64,000 nt of DNA from Bordetella parapertussis (GTDB taxonomy: Bacteria; Pseudomonadota; Gammaproteobacteria; Burkholderiales; Burkholderiaceae_B), in the NCBI GenBank assembly GCA_945903445.1, contig CAMDNZ010000003.1, positions 1 through 64,000 of the forward strand, given 5' to 3'. Shown here piece by piece: positions 17,400 through 27,163 of the stretch (position 1 is its first letter; each line of letters opens with the position of its first letter). Under the pieces are notes generated by a model, which saw only the letters and a list, made by a program, of their open reading frames with translations, had not been told where the DNA came from and did not search any database. Position numbers and translations under genes: made by a program.

Positions 17400-19226
17400 A
17401 TGAACGATAGAACCTCAGACTCCGTATTGAATACCGCCGCAGCGGTAGTCCGCGCGCCCCAATCTCCCGCCTTGAGAAACGGAGCCCAGATCCTGCTGGA
17501 TACGCTGGTGGCCGCGGGCGTGGACACCATTTTCGGCTATCCCGGCGGGGCCGTGCTCCCCCTGTACGACGCCCTGCACGCCGAACCCAGGCTGCGGCAT
17601 GTTCTGGTGCGCCACGAGCAAGCCGCCATGCACGCCGCCGAAGGCTATGCACGTAGCACCGGCAAGACTGGCGTGGTGTTGGTCACCTCTGGTCCTGGAA
17701 TGGCCAATACGACGTCCGGCCTGCTCGATGCCCTATGCGACTCGGTGCCAGTGCTGTGCATCAGTGGCCAGGTCGCGCGTGCCGCCATCGGCACCGATGC
17801 GTTTCAAGAATGCGACGCGCTGGGCATTTCGCGCTCGGTGACCAAATGGAATGTGCAAGTGGCCGACGCCGCACAGATGCAAGACACGGTGTCACGCGCT
17901 CTGGCCATCACCCGCCAGGGACGTCCGGGCCCAGTGCTCTTGGATGTCCCCAAGGATGTCCAACTGGCTTATCCCCTGGCGCCCGCCTGCGGCGACCATG
18001 TCGCGGCCTTGAACGCCCGGCTGGCCCGACGGCGGGCGCAAGCCGCGCCGGCACGCCTGCCGCAGGCGGCGTTGGCGCGTGCGGCCACGATGATCCGCGA
18101 GGCGCGACGCCCGGTGTTCTACGGCGGGGGTGGTCTGATCAACGCAGGCGACGATGCCTGTGCAGCGTTCACCGCCCTGGTGCGCCACAGCGGTGCGCCC
18201 TGCACCTTGACACTGATGGGATTAGGCGCGTTTCCGGCCAGCGACCCGCAATTCCTGGGCATGCTGGGAATGCATGGCACCTTGGAAGCGAACCTCGCCA
18301 TGCACAATGCCGATCTGGTGGTGTGCGTAGGTGCCCGCTTCGATGACCGCATCACCGGCCGCCTGGCGGATTTCTGCCCACACGCCCGAAAAATTCATAT
18401 CGACATCGATCCGGCCTCGATCAACAAGGTCGTGCGGGTGGATGTCGCCCTGGTCGGCGACTGCACGCCGCTGGTCGAAGCCTTGCTCGATCACGTCGGC
18501 CCCGCGCCGTTTCCCACCGACGCGCTAGCGCCCTGGCATGCGCGCATCGCACGGTGGCGCGCATTCGACTGTTTGAATGTGCCCGCAGCATCCGAGGTCA
18601 TCTTGCCCCAGGCACTGATGCGCCGCCTGCGTGCGGCGCTGTCAGATCGCGACGCCATGGTGTCTACCGACGTAGGCCAGCATCAGATGTGGGCCGCGCA
18701 GCATCTGGCCTTCGACCGTCCGAAGCGCTGGCTGACCTCAGGCGGTGCGGGCACTATGGGTTATGGCTTGCCTGCGGCATTGGGCGCACAAGTCGCTCAT
18801 CCCGAGCGCACCGTGGTGTGCGTGAGCGGCGACGCATCGGTGCTGATGAACATCCAAGAGCTATCGACCGCTCGTCAGCATGGTCTGCCGGTCAAGCTGG
18901 TGTTGTGCAACAACGGCTACATGGGCATGGTGCGGCAGTGGCAAGCGCTGATTCATGGCGGCCGCTTGAGCCATAGCTATAACGAGGCGCTGCCGGATTT
19001 CGTGGCACTGGCGCATGCGTTCGGTTGGGGCGCGGGACGCGTCGCGCACCCGGACGAACTGGACGCGGCTTTGGCCGAATGCCTGGCCTACGACGGCCCC
19101 TATTTTCTAGACGTGCGAGTGGCCGCACAAGAGAACTGCTTTCCCATGATGCCCGCGGGCCAGGGTCACCATCGCATCATGCTGGATGCCGATACTTGGT
19201 ACGAGGACGACACCGAGGCGTCGTGA
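17400..19226 (+). CDS. ilvB: Acetolactate synthase, catalytic (large) subunit
   Basis: A 608-residue ThDP enzyme that condenses two pyruvates (or pyruvate and 2-oxobutyrate) at the start of branched-chain amino acid synthesis. The catalytic glutamate is E73 in [22 protein letters not shown] and the FAD-region GARFDDR follow, and the ThDP/Mg motif GDAS...NNGYMGM lies near 477-505. All three ThDP-enzyme domains are present. No ilvN/ilvH small subunit or ilvC lies next to it, so this is probably an extra, separately regulated isozyme. The divergent Lrp/AsnC gene supports amino-acid control. It converges with the ABC permease gene, with 3 bases between stops. Confidence 0.92.
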   Translation: MNDRTSDSVLNTAAAVVRAPQSPALRNGAQILLDTLVAAGVDTIFGYPGGAVLPLYDALHAEPRLRHVLVRHEQAAMHAAEGYARSTGKTGVVLVTSGPGMANTTSGLLDALCDSVPVLCISGQVARAAIGTDAFQECDALGISRSVTKWNVQVADAAQMQDTVSRALAITRQGRPGPVLLDVPKDVQLAYPLAPACGDHVAALNARLARRRAQAAPARLPQAALARAATMIREARRPVFYGGGGLINAGDDACAAFTALVRHSGAPCTLTLMGLGAFPASDPQFLGMLGMHGTLEANLAMHNADLVVCVGARFDDRITGRLADFCPHARKIHIDIDPASINKVVRVDVALVGDCTPLVEALLDHVGPAPFPTDALAPWHARIARWRAFDCLNVPAASEVILPQALMRRLRAALSDRDAMVSTDVGQHQMWAAQHLAFDRPKRWLTSGGAGTMGYGLPAALGAQVAHPERTVVCVSGDASVLMNIQELSTARQHGLPVKLVLCNNGYMGMVRQWQALIHGGRLSHSYNEALPDFVALAHAFGWGAGRVAHPDELDAALAECLAYDGPYFLDVRVAAQENCFPMMPAGQGHHRIMLDADTWYEDDTEAS

Positions 19227-19229
19227 CAG

Positions 19230-20075
19230 CTACTCTCGAAACTCAGGCGACCAGTGCAACACGCGGCGCTCCAACGCGGCAGTGGCGGTGACCAACAATA
19301 TGCCCACCAGCGACAATACGGTCACCGCGGCGAACATGTCGGTCGCGTTCAAGGTGGCCAAGGCCGTTGTCATCAAATAGCCCATGCCGGTGGTCGATCC
19401 AACGAACTCGGCCAGCACCACGCCGATCAGCGCGAAGCTGATGGCATTGGGCACGGCGGCAAAGGTCCATGCACCGGCCGTGGGCACATAGACCCGCCAT
19501 AGAATCTGATGTGGCGAACCGCCCAAGGTGCGACAAAAATCGACCATCTCGGTCTCGACGCTGCGTGCCCCTTTGTAGGTATTGAAAAACACCAGGAAGA
19601 ACACGACAAACCACGATGTCACGACTTTGGACGTCATGCCCAGGCCAAAAAACATGGTGATCAGCGGCACGAAGGCGATGCGCGGCATTGAGTTGAACGC
19701 CACGATAAACGGCTGAAAAATCTGCGCCAACAGGCGGCTGCGCCCTAACAACAGGCCAACGACGAAGCCACTGCCCACTCCTGCCAACAAACCCCACAAG
19801 GTGGCCTGCAAGGTCAACCATAGATGCGGCCAGACCGCCTCCGGCCCGGGCTGGAGCCACACCCAAAGCCGCTGCGCGACGCGTGACGGCTGACTGATGA
19901 AGAAGGGATCGAACACCGTGTTGGCGACGAACCAGGGTACGCGGGTCAAGCCTTCCCAAAGGCCCAGGCCGAGCACCAGCAGGCTCAGCTGCCAGAGTCG
20001 AACGAGTCGATGCTGCCGGACGTTCAGATCGGTCTCGGAAGACGAACCGCGTGGCGTGCTCGTGCCAGTGCTCAT
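19230..20075 (-). CDS. ABC importer permease (nitrate/sulfonate/thiamine-precursor type)
   Basis: A 281-residue inner-membrane protein of the SsuC/TauC class with about six membrane segments and the coupling-loop EAA-like region (SVETEMVDFCRTLGGSPHQILWRVYVP, about 165-190). Its ATG overlaps the TGA of the ATPase gene (ATGA). It is the last gene of the binding protein, ATPase, permease set. Substrate cannot be fixed: aliphatic sulfonates, taurine, or pyrimidine thiamine precursors are the usual choices for this class. Confidence 0.88.
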   Translation of the reverse strand: MSTGTSTPRGSSSETDLNVRQHRLVRLWQLSLLVLGLGLWEGLTRVPWFVANTVFDPFFISQPSRVAQRLWVWLQPGPEAVWPHLWLTLQATLWGLLAGVGSGFVVGLLLGRSRLLAQIFQPFIVAFNSMPRIAFVPLITMFFGLGMTSKVVTSWFVVFFLVFFNTYKGARSVETEMVDFCRTLGGSPHQILWRVYVPTAGAWTFAAVPNAISFALIGVVLAEFVGSTTGMGYLMTTALATLNATDMFAAVTVLSLVGILLVTATAALERRVLHWSPEFRE

Positions 20076-20842
20076 GTAGGCGCCTTGAATTGTTCGCCAA
20101 GCACCGACCAGATTCTCCGGCTGTGCAGGGCGAAGGCCGCCGTCTCACGCACGGCAAACGCGTCACGCGGATGCGGAAGGTCGATCGTTTCCTCCGCCAA
20201 CACCCGGCTGGGCGACCCCGACAGCACAACGACTCTATCGGACAGCAGCACGGCTTCGTCCAGATCGTGCGTCACCATCACCACTGTCTGCCCCAGGCGC
20301 CGCCACAGGCTGGCCAATTCGCCGTGCAAATGTGCGCGAGTGTGCATGTCCAGCGCACCGAAGGGTTCGTCCAGCAGCAACACGCGCGGCTCCACCGCCA
20401 GGCTCATCAAAAGCGCCACCCGACGGCGCATGCCGCCAGACAGTTGATGAGGATAGGCATCGGCAGCGGCGGTCAAGCCGCCCATATCCATCAAGTCGCG
20501 CACTCGCCCGGCAGCCTGCGCGCCGTCGATGCCATGAAATTTCAATCCCAGCCCGATGTTCTTGCGAACCGTATACCACGGCAGCAAAGTGTCTTTCTGG
20601 AAGATGTAGCCCAGTGCCTGAGGCAAGCGACCGGACACCGTCACGCCATCGACGGATAGGGTGCCGCGAGTCGGCGCCAGGAAACCGGCGATCATGTTCA
20701 GCAAGCTGCTCTTGCCGCAACCCGACGGGCCGACGATAGACACGAACTGGCCCTGCTCTACCGTCAAATCGACATGACCGACTGCCGTACGGGTGCCGTT
20801 GCGGCCGGCGTATTCCTTGCCGACCCCTTGCAAAACGATCAC
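20072..20842 (-). CDS. ABC importer ATP-binding protein
   Basis: 256 residues from a GTG start at 20842 that overlaps the stop of the binding-protein gene (GTGA); a longer in-frame ATG at 20884 would lie well inside that gene and is less likely. It has Walker A GPSGCGKSS, Q-loop FQKDTLLPW, signature LSGGMRRRV, Walker B LLLDEPFGALD and H-loop VTHD. It is the SsuB/TauB type and would energise the neighbouring permease. Confidence 0.9.
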   Translation of the reverse strand: MIVLQGVGKEYAGRNGTRTAVGHVDLTVEQGQFVSIVGPSGCGKSSLLNMIAGFLAPTRGTLSVDGVTVSGRLPQALGYIFQKDTLLPWYTVRKNIGLGLKFHGIDGAQAAGRVRDLMDMGGLTAAADAYPHQLSGGMRRRVALLMSLAVEPRVLLLDEPFGALDMHTRAHLHGELASLWRRLGQTVVMVTHDLDEAVLLSDRVVVLSGSPSRVLAEETIDLPHPRDAFAVRETAAFALHSRRIWSVLGEQFKAPT

Positions 20843-21933
20843 GCCAGGCCTCTCGCCCGCCGCACGAACCGCATGTCTACGCACGTGGCGTAGGGCACCG
20901 TGGCGATCTGCGCATCGGAAAATTGACGATTGCCGCCCATGATCGCCGTCAGACGCGCATAAGCGTCTGGCGTAATCACGTTGTCCGGCAGAAACACGGT
21001 TTTCTTATAGAGATCCAGGGTTTTCTCGACGCTTGTCCGATCGAACGCCGCCAGATAACGCGAGTGGATCGTTTCGGCGATTTCGGTCGCGCTGTGGGCG
21101 GTGATGAAATCTTGGGCGCGGGTCAGGCCTGTGACGAACGCCTGCACCACGTCGGGCTGGCGTTCGATCGTGTCAGTCAGCGTATAGGCGGCGATGCCCG
21201 GTACGTCGCCGCCCATGAGCGCATCCCAATCAGCGTCCGCGGTCGCATCGAACAAAGGCGCGCCCCAGCCCTCGGCCACGGCCTGTTCCATCATGGTCAT
21301 GGAGGCCATGGCGGCAGACACGCTGCCGGTCTTCAATGCGCCCAGCAAGGTAGTGAGGTCGCCCAGCGGACGAATATCGACCTGACTGCCGACGCCCGCA
21401 CGCTCGGTCAAGAACTTGGCCATCAGCCACGTGCTGGATTGGGGCTGCGTAGCCCCCAGGCGCCGCCCCGCCAGATCCTTGATCCGAGTGATGTGCCCAG
21501 CATCGACGTCGGCCCGGCGGGCGATCACATTGGCGTAGGTCAGCTTGCGGTCGAACCCGAAGATGAGCTTCGCCGGCTTTCCCGCCAAGCTCAGCGCAGG
21601 CGCTGCCGTGGCAGCCGTGGCGCCGAACATCGCCTGGCCGGCCGCCAGCAATTGATTGGTGCGCGGTCCGCTTTGAGAATTGATGTATTGAACATCCAGA
21701 CCGTCGAACAAACCCAGCGCCAAGGCGACGTACCCCGCCGAAAAGAAAGGATCGATGCTGCCCTGGGCATAAGCGACTGCGGGCGTAGCGGCGTGGCCGC
21801 TCGCAGGCCACGCCAATGCGCCTGCGCCCAGCCCTGCGGCGAGCGAGAAGCTTGCTGCGCCCAGCATCAAACTGCGACGAGGCAGGCTGATGCCGCTCAC
21901 CGAAGATGAGGCCGGGTGCAAGTCTCGGTTCAT
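20839..21933 (-). CDS. ABC importer substrate-binding protein, SsuA/ThiY-like
   Basis: A 364-residue exported protein. The N-terminus has a twin arginine (LPRRSLMLGAAS, about 19-30) before a hydrophobic stretch and an AxA site near residue 48, so export may be by Tat. The mature part has the periplasmic type-II fold of the SsuA/NMT1 class, with DPFFSAGYVALALGLFDGL near the start. Its ATG overlaps the TGA of topB (ATGA), so the importer is translationally coupled to the topoisomerase gene. The ligand is not identifiable by eye. Confidence 0.85.
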   Translation of the reverse strand: MNRDLHPASSSVSGISLPRRSLMLGAASFSLAAGLGAGALAWPASGHAATPAVAYAQGSIDPFFSAGYVALALGLFDGLDVQYINSQSGPRTNQLLAAGQAMFGATAATAAPALSLAGKPAKLIFGFDRKLTYANVIARRADVDAGHITRIKDLAGRRLGATQPQSSTWLMAKFLTERAGVGSQVDIRPLGDLTTLLGALKTGSVSAAMASMTMMEQAVAEGWGAPLFDATADADWDALMGGDVPGIAAYTLTDTIERQPDVVQAFVTGLTRAQDFITAHSATEIAETIHSRYLAAFDRTSVEKTLDLYKKTVFLPDNVITPDAYARLTAIMGGNRQFSDAQIATVPYATCVDMRFVRRARGLA

Positions 21934-24659
21934 GCCGCCTCGTCCGAACCAGCCGTTTTGGTAGCGACCTTTTTGGTCGCCGCTTTTTTGACGGCGGTCT
22001 TTGTCACGGCGGTCGTCAACGCCGTCTTGGTCGCGGCAGCAGTGCTCGTCGTTTTCGTCGCGGCTTTCTTAGCCGGCGCTTTTTTGGCAGCCGCCTTTTT
22101 GGCGGGTGCCTTTTTAGCGGCCGTCTTGGTCGCCGTCTTGGTCGCCGTCTTGCTAGCCTTCTTGGCAGGTGCAGTCGAAGCCGCGGTCTTGCGGGCACCC
22201 GGTTTTTCAGGACGCGGCTCGAATTCAAACCCGACCTTGCCATCCGGTTGACGCTTCAGATAGGCCTTGAACTTGCGATTGGTGCGGCTGGAGACGAACC
22301 CATCGAGCAGATCGGTGCGGTCCTGCGTCAGCAGCTTACCCATCTGCTCGGCCGAGATCTCCTGCTGCAAAATGACTTTGCCCGAGCGGAAGTCGCAGGT
22401 CTTCTCGGGCCCAACCGATTTCTCGCATACGTAGCTCATGCCATGCTCGAACACACGATGTTGGCATTTCGGGCAAGGCCCGACCGGCGTGTGACCGGAA
22501 AAATCGACCGGCTCGTTGTCGTCCTCGTCGCTCTGGCCGAAGTCGAATTCCAGCTTGAACTCGCCGGTAATGCGAAGAATGGCGGCAAACGGTCGTCCCA
22601 TCTTGCTGATGAAGCCTTGCAAGGGTCCGATCTCGCGATCGACCAACAGGGTTTCGACCTCGGGTAGCTCGAACGTCCGCCCCCCGGGGTGCTTACCGAT
22701 GGAAAAATCGCAAGCGGTGCAGGCATAACGACGGTAGTTTTCCTTGACCACCGCGCCGCACTTCGGACACGGCGTCGTCAAAGTGGCGTAGTCGCCCGGC
22801 ACCGTATCGCGCTCGTATTCTTTGGCACGTTTGACGATGATCTGCGTCATCTGCGCGATCTCGCGCATGAACGCTTCGCGGCCCAGGTCGCCCTGCTCGA
22901 TCTGTTTGAGCTTGTGCTCCCACTCGCCGGTCAATTCGGGCGAGGTGAGTTCGCTGACATCCAGACCTGCCAGCAAGGTCATCAACTGACGCGCCTTGGC
23001 GGTCGGCACCAGATCGCGGCCTTCGCGGCGCAAGTAGGTTTCGTTGATCAGACCTTCGATGATGGACGCCCGCGTGGCAGGCGTACCCAAGCCACGTTCG
23101 GACATGGCCTCACGCAATTCGCCGTCTTCGACCAGCTTGCCCGCGCCTTCCATGGCCGACAGCAGCGTGGCTTCGTTATATCGTGGCGGCGGCTTGGTCG
23201 CCAGCGGCACCATGTCGACATCTTCGGTGCGAACGGTCTCGCCCTGCGCCACGGCCACCAAATTAGCGTCGTCGCCTTGCGCGTCCTTGCCGTACACGGC
23301 CAGCCAGCCCGGATTGACCAGTACTTTGCCATCGGTGCGAAAGCGGTTGCCGTTGACCTCGGTCAAGCGCGTGGTCACGCGGTATTCCGCAGCCGGAAAG
23401 AACACCGCCAGGAAGCGCTTGACGATCATATCGTAGATCTTCGCCTCGGCCTCGCTCAGATCGCGCGGGATCTGAAGCGTCGGGATGATGGCGAAGTGAT
23501 CCGACACTTTCTTGTTATCGAAAATGCGGCGGTTAGGTTTGACCCATTTCGAATCGACGACCGTGCGCGCATGACGCGAGAGGCTACCGGCGGCCGACCC
23601 GGAAGCCTCGGCCAGCTGACTCATGGTTTCGCCCACCGTGGCCAGATAATCCTCTGGCAGATAGCGCGAGTCGGTACGCGGATACGTGACTGCCTTGTGA
23701 CGTTCGTACAGTGTCTGCGCCAGCGACAGGGTGGTTTTGGCGGAAAATCCGAAACGGCCGTTGGCCTCGCGTTGCAGCGAAGTCAAATCGTATAACGCCG
23801 GCGACATCTGAGTCGATGGCTTCGATTCTTCGGTGACGGCACCCGGCTGGTTGCGGCACGCGGCCACCACCGACTGAGCTGCGGCCTGCGACCACAGACG
23901 CGATTCGCGCCGTTCGGGGTCCTGCTCGTCTTTCTTGAAATTAGGATCGATCCAACGGCCTTCGTACAGCCCTGCAGCCGCCACGAAAGTGGCGCGTACC
24001 TCCCAATAATCGCGCGAGACGAAACGACGAATACGCTCTTCACGCTCGGCCACGATGGCCAGGGTGGGCGTCTGCACTCGTCCGACCGGTGTCTTGAAGA
24101 ACCCACCGTCCTTGCTGTTGAACGCGGTCATGGCCCGCGTGCCGTTGATGCCGACCAACCAATCGGCTTCGGCGCGGGATCGTGCTGCGGCCTCCAAGGG
24201 CTTCAATTGCACGTCCTGGCGCAGATTGTCGAACGCATCGCGAATGGCGGCCTGCGTCATCGACTGCAACCACAGACGCGTGATGGGCTTGCTCACGCCC
24301 GCGTACTGGATGATGTAGCGAAAAATCAGCTCGCCTTCGCGGCCCGCGTCACAGGCGTTGATGATGGCGCTGACGTCTTTGCGCTTGGCCAGACGCACCA
24401 GCAGCTTGAGCCGCTCGGCCGATTTCTTGTCGGTCGGTCCCAGCTCGAACGCGGGAGGGATGACGGGCAAATGCGTGAAGCTCCACTTCCCTTTGACGGG
24501 GTCGTTGGGTGCCACCAGGCTCAACAGATGCCCGATGCTCGAAGCCAGCACGTGATGCTCGCTCTCGAAATAGTCCCCTTCACGCGTGAAACCGCCCAGC
24601 GCTCTCGAAATATCGAGAGCGACAGATGGTTTTTCCGCAATAATCAGCGTTTTAGTCAT
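21930..24659 (-). CDS. topB: DNA topoisomerase III with Lys/Ala-rich C-terminal tail
   Basis: 909 residues from the ATG at 24659 (MTKTLIIAEKPSVALDISRA), preferred over an upstream in-frame ATG because the TOPRIM fold begins right there. It is a type IA topoisomerase that decatenates DNA. The active tyrosine lies in VTYPRTDSRYLP (near residue 324). Two Zn-ribbon-like cysteine clusters follow: CPKCGAVVKENYRRYACTAC near 630 and CPKCQ...C near 735. The last 110 residues are repeats of Lys, Ala, Pro and Thr like histone H1 tails, which probably bind DNA. The gene is close to smg, a common arrangement in betaproteobacteria. It is longer than the E. coli enzyme (about 650 residues), mainly from the Zn clusters and tail. 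Confidence 0.95.
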   Translation of the reverse strand: MTKTLIIAEKPSVALDISRALGGFTREGDYFESEHHVLASSIGHLLSLVAPNDPVKGKWSFTHLPVIPPAFELGPTDKKSAERLKLLVRLAKRKDVSAIINACDAGREGELIFRYIIQYAGVSKPITRLWLQSMTQAAIRDAFDNLRQDVQLKPLEAAARSRAEADWLVGINGTRAMTAFNSKDGGFFKTPVGRVQTPTLAIVAEREERIRRFVSRDYWEVRATFVAAAGLYEGRWIDPNFKKDEQDPERRESRLWSQAAAQSVVAACRNQPGAVTEESKPSTQMSPALYDLTSLQREANGRFGFSAKTTLSLAQTLYERHKAVTYPRTDSRYLPEDYLATVGETMSQLAEASGSAAGSLSRHARTVVDSKWVKPNRRIFDNKKVSDHFAIIPTLQIPRDLSEAEAKIYDMIVKRFLAVFFPAAEYRVTTRLTEVNGNRFRTDGKVLVNPGWLAVYGKDAQGDDANLVAVAQGETVRTEDVDMVPLATKPPPRYNEATLLSAMEGAGKLVEDGELREAMSERGLGTPATRASIIEGLINETYLRREGRDLVPTAKARQLMTLLAGLDVSELTSPELTGEWEHKLKQIEQGDLGREAFMREIAQMTQIIVKRAKEYERDTVPGDYATLTTPCPKCGAVVKENYRRYACTACDFSIGKHPGGRTFELPEVETLLVDREIGPLQGFISKMGRPFAAILRITGEFKLEFDFGQSDEDDNEPVDFSGHTPVGPCPKCQHRVFEHGMSYVCEKSVGPEKTCDFRSGKVILQQEISAEQMGKLLTQDRTDLLDGFVSSRTNRKFKAYLKRQPDGKVGFEFEPRPEKPGARKTAASTAPAKKASKTATKTATKTAAKKAPAKKAAAKKAPAKKAATKTTSTAAATKTALTTAVTKTAVKKAATKKVATKTAGSDEAA

Positions 24660-24817
24660 GTGAATCCAGTCGCGGCTGTTCGCCACAATAGCGCGGATGA
24701 TACGAGCGTAGTTTCAGCCGACGCAAGTGCAGACCGTCCGGCAGGTTGTGGGTGCTGCCCGGGACTGTACCTTATTTAGTCATCCCGATCGCAAAGACAT
24801 CCTCGGGCGCGAAGCAC

Positions 24818-25699
24818 CTATAAGCCGAACCGCAGGGCCCAGGCAGCGGTCGCGCGGCTCAGAAAATCTTTCTCGTCGCGGGCGGCAATGGCGTTGAAAC
24901 CCAGGGCTTGCCACGTCGCATTCAGCGTTTGCAAGGGCTTGTGGGTATCGAGGGCGGTGGCATGATTCTGCTTCGACAGTTTCAGGCCAGTGGCCGGGTC
25001 CAGAATCAGGGGAACGTGCATGACGCTGGGCGGCGTATAGCCCAGCACCCGCGCCAGCATACGCTGGCGAGCGGTGGACGACAGCAGGTCGGCGCCCCGC
25101 ACCACCGCGTTCACCCCTTGCAGGGCATCGTCCACCACCACAGCCAGTTGATATGCCCACAAACCGTCGGCCCGGCGTATGGCGAAATCGCCCACCTCGC
25201 GCGCCACGTCTTGCGCCTGTGGGCCCAGCCAACGATCGTCGAACGACTCGACGCCTTCGGGCACGCGCACTCGCCAGGCGCGTGCCTCGCGCCCGGCAGC
25301 CACGCCCGATCGGCAGGTTCCCATATACGGCAGCTCCTGCACGTCGGCGGGCACGCCCGCCGCACGCGCCGCATCTGCAATCTCGCGCCGGGTGCAAGCG
25401 CAGCCATAAAGCCACCCGCCGGCGCGGAGCCGGTCGCATGCGGCGTCGTAATGGGTGTCGCGCTGCGACTGCCACACTACCTCGCCGTCCCAGCGCAAGC
25501 CCAGCGCCAAGAGCTGGTCCATGATGATGCGGTCGGCCCCGGCCACCGTGCGCGGCACATCGACATCCTCGATGCGCAGCAGCCACTGGCCCGCCTGGGC
25601 ACGCGCATCCAGATAGCTGGCCAGAGCCGCGACCAGCGATCCGGCATGCAGCGGCCCGCTGGGGCTAGGGGCAAAGCGTCCAATATAGGTGTGAGACAT
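24818..25699 (-). CDS. gluQ: Glutamyl-Q tRNA(Asp) synthetase
   Basis: 293 residues. It resembles the catalytic half of glutamyl-tRNA synthetase without the anticodon-binding domain, as expected of GluQ/YadB, which loads glutamate on queuosine of tRNA(Asp). It has the HIGH-like [10 protein letters not shown] (about 11-20), the Zn-site cysteines in [10 protein letters not shown] and MGTCRSG, and the KMSKS-like KLSKQN. It lies between topB and smg on the same strand but with 70-160 base gaps, so it may have its own promoter. Confidence 0.93.
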   Translation of the reverse strand: MSHTYIGRFAPSPSGPLHAGSLVAALASYLDARAQAGQWLLRIEDVDVPRTVAGADRIIMDQLLALGLRWDGEVVWQSQRDTHYDAACDRLRAGGWLYGCACTRREIADAARAAGVPADVQELPYMGTCRSGVAAGREARAWRVRVPEGVESFDDRWLGPQAQDVAREVGDFAIRRADGLWAYQLAVVVDDALQGVNAVVRGADLLSSTARQRMLARVLGYTPPSVMHVPLILDPATGLKLSKQNHATALDTHKPLQTLNATWQALGFNAIAARDEKDFLSRATAAWALRFGL

Positions 25700-25770
25700 G
25701 AGAAAAGCGGCAACCCGTGGGGAGGTGCTGCCTTGCTATCCGGCAGCCAGGCCCCACAGGCCCGACGACA

Positions 25771-26229
25771 TCAATGCAGGCGGTGGTCGCCCTCGTCGTC
25801 GAGCAGTTCTTCCAGAACCAGGTTGTCGATCTCGGCTTCCTGGCTCCAGAGCACCATCAGCGCGACGATCTTGATCTTGCTGAGCGGCACCGGTGCCTCG
25901 GGCGACGCCAAGGCGCGCTCGATCACGATCTCGCGCAACGGCGCAGGCAGAATGCCAGCCGATTCCAGGAAAGTGATGAAGCCGATGGCTTCGGTGCCAA
26001 GCTGTCGATATTCGGTATCGGCGTAGATGCGGGTGCCTTGAACCGGCAGCTTGGCCAGATCCACACACCGCTCGGTGGTTTCGGCCAGCCCGTACAGCCA
26101 GCCCAGGGCATCGTCGATGTCATCGTGTTCGAAGCCAGCAGCCACCAGCCGCTTGGCCAACACGTCCGCAGCGGGGCATGCCTGTGGCGTGTAGTAATTC
26201 TCGTAAAGGTAAACCAGTATCTCGAACAT
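25771..26229 (-). CDS. smg: Smg family protein (DUF494)
   Basis: 152 residues, the usual length. The start MFEILVYLYENYY and the Leu/Glu-rich C-terminal part (EIDNLVLEELLDDE) are characteristic. It is a small, acidic, all-helical cytosolic protein of unknown function that often lies beside dprA and topB; topB is close by here, while dprA is not seen. Confidence 0.92.
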   Translation of the reverse strand: MFEILVYLYENYYTPQACPAADVLAKRLVAAGFEHDDIDDALGWLYGLAETTERCVDLAKLPVQGTRIYADTEYRQLGTEAIGFITFLESAGILPAPLREIVIERALASPEAPVPLSKIKIVALMVLWSQEAEIDNLVLEELLDDEGDHRLH

Positions 26230-26539
26230 AATATACGCAGCTCTCGACGCGCCGCCTTGCAGTTACCCGACCAGGTACTGCTCGGCAACATGAAATTCAA
26301 TGTACGCGTAATCTACGCGTGTCGCAACTGCGGAAAAACTAAGACGCCGACAGATAAAACCTATTGTGCGTGAGTTCACCACCGCTTGCAAACGCCCCGC
26401 TGCGAGCGGCTCTGCCCGCCACACGGCGCTCGACCCGCCAGGCCCGGATGTTGCGTGCCATGTTTCATTGGCGGCAATGGTGCAGTGCGATACGCCGCAG
26501 CGTTGCAGCGCCGCCACCTTAATTTGTAACAAGGCCGTT
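26230..26539. other. Divergent intergenic region between smg and pssA
   Basis: About 310 bases that must hold the promoters of both genes. A short direct repeat (tacgcgt at about 26305 and 26315) is visible. A 27-codon open frame at 26290-26373 has a CRNCG motif but no clear ribosome binding site. Nothing else was recognised. Confidence 0.45.
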
Positions 26540-27163
26540 ATGACAAAAAAACACTTCTCGATGATCCGCGAGTTTCACCTTGCCGACCTATTCACGCTGG
26601 GCAACGCGGCCTGCGGCCTGGGCGGCGTGCTACTGGCCATGCAATACGCTGCGACTGGTGAACTGCGGTTTTTTTTCTGGGCCACGTTGATGGCACCCGC
26701 TGCATTCTTCTTCGACGTGTTCGACGGCAAAATCGCGCGTTGGCGTCAGCAGCACTCGGCCCTAGGGCGCGAGCTGGACTCGCTGGCCGATGTGATCTCG
26801 TTCGGCGTCGCGCCGGCCACGCTGGCGTTCGCCGCCGGCATGACGGGTGGCTGGGACGTGGCGATTTTGATCTATTTCGTATGCTGCGGGGTAAGCCGCC
26901 TGGCCCGATTCAACGTCACCGCCGAATCGATGTCCAGCGACACCCCCACAGGCAAGGTCTCGCACTTCGAGGGCACGCCAATTCCCAGCAGCGTCGTGCT
27001 GACCGCCATTCTGGCCCTGGCAGCCACCTTCGGCGGCATCGGCGAGAGTGTATGGGGGGGCGCCTGGACGCTGGGCCCCTGGACGCTGCACCCCCTGGCG
27101 TTGCTGTTTGCGCTGTCCGGCACGCTGATGGTCAGCAAGACCCTGCGCATCCCGAAGTTCTGA
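26540..27163 (+). CDS. pssA: CDP-diacylglycerol-serine O-phosphatidyltransferase
   Basis: 207 residues from ATG 26540 (MTKKHFSMIREFHLADLFTL), with aagg about 8 bases upstream; a much longer in-frame reading to 26366 lacks any family match. It is an inner-membrane enzyme of phosphatidylethanolamine synthesis. The CDP-alcohol phosphotransferase motif DG-x2-AR-x8-G-x3-D-x3-D is complete (DGKIARW...G-REL-D-SLA-D, about residues 58-80). Several membrane segments follow. The stop abuts the stop of the convergent binding-protein gene (tgatca). Confidence 0.92.
   Translation: MTKKHFSMIREFHLADLFTLGNAACGLGGVLLAMQYAATGELRFFFWATLMAPAAFFFDVFDGKIARWRQQHSALGRELDSLADVISFGVAPATLAFAAGMTGGWDVAILIYFVCCGVSRLARFNVTAESMSSDTPTGKVSHFEGTPIPSSVVLTAILALAATFGGIGESVWGGAWTLGPWTLHPLALLFALSGTLMVSKTLRIPKF

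Noticed and set aside
26290..26373. A 27-codon open frame with a CRNCG motif between smg and pssA
   Set aside because: No clear ribosome binding site, only a single CxxC, and no known family; it is probably chance.
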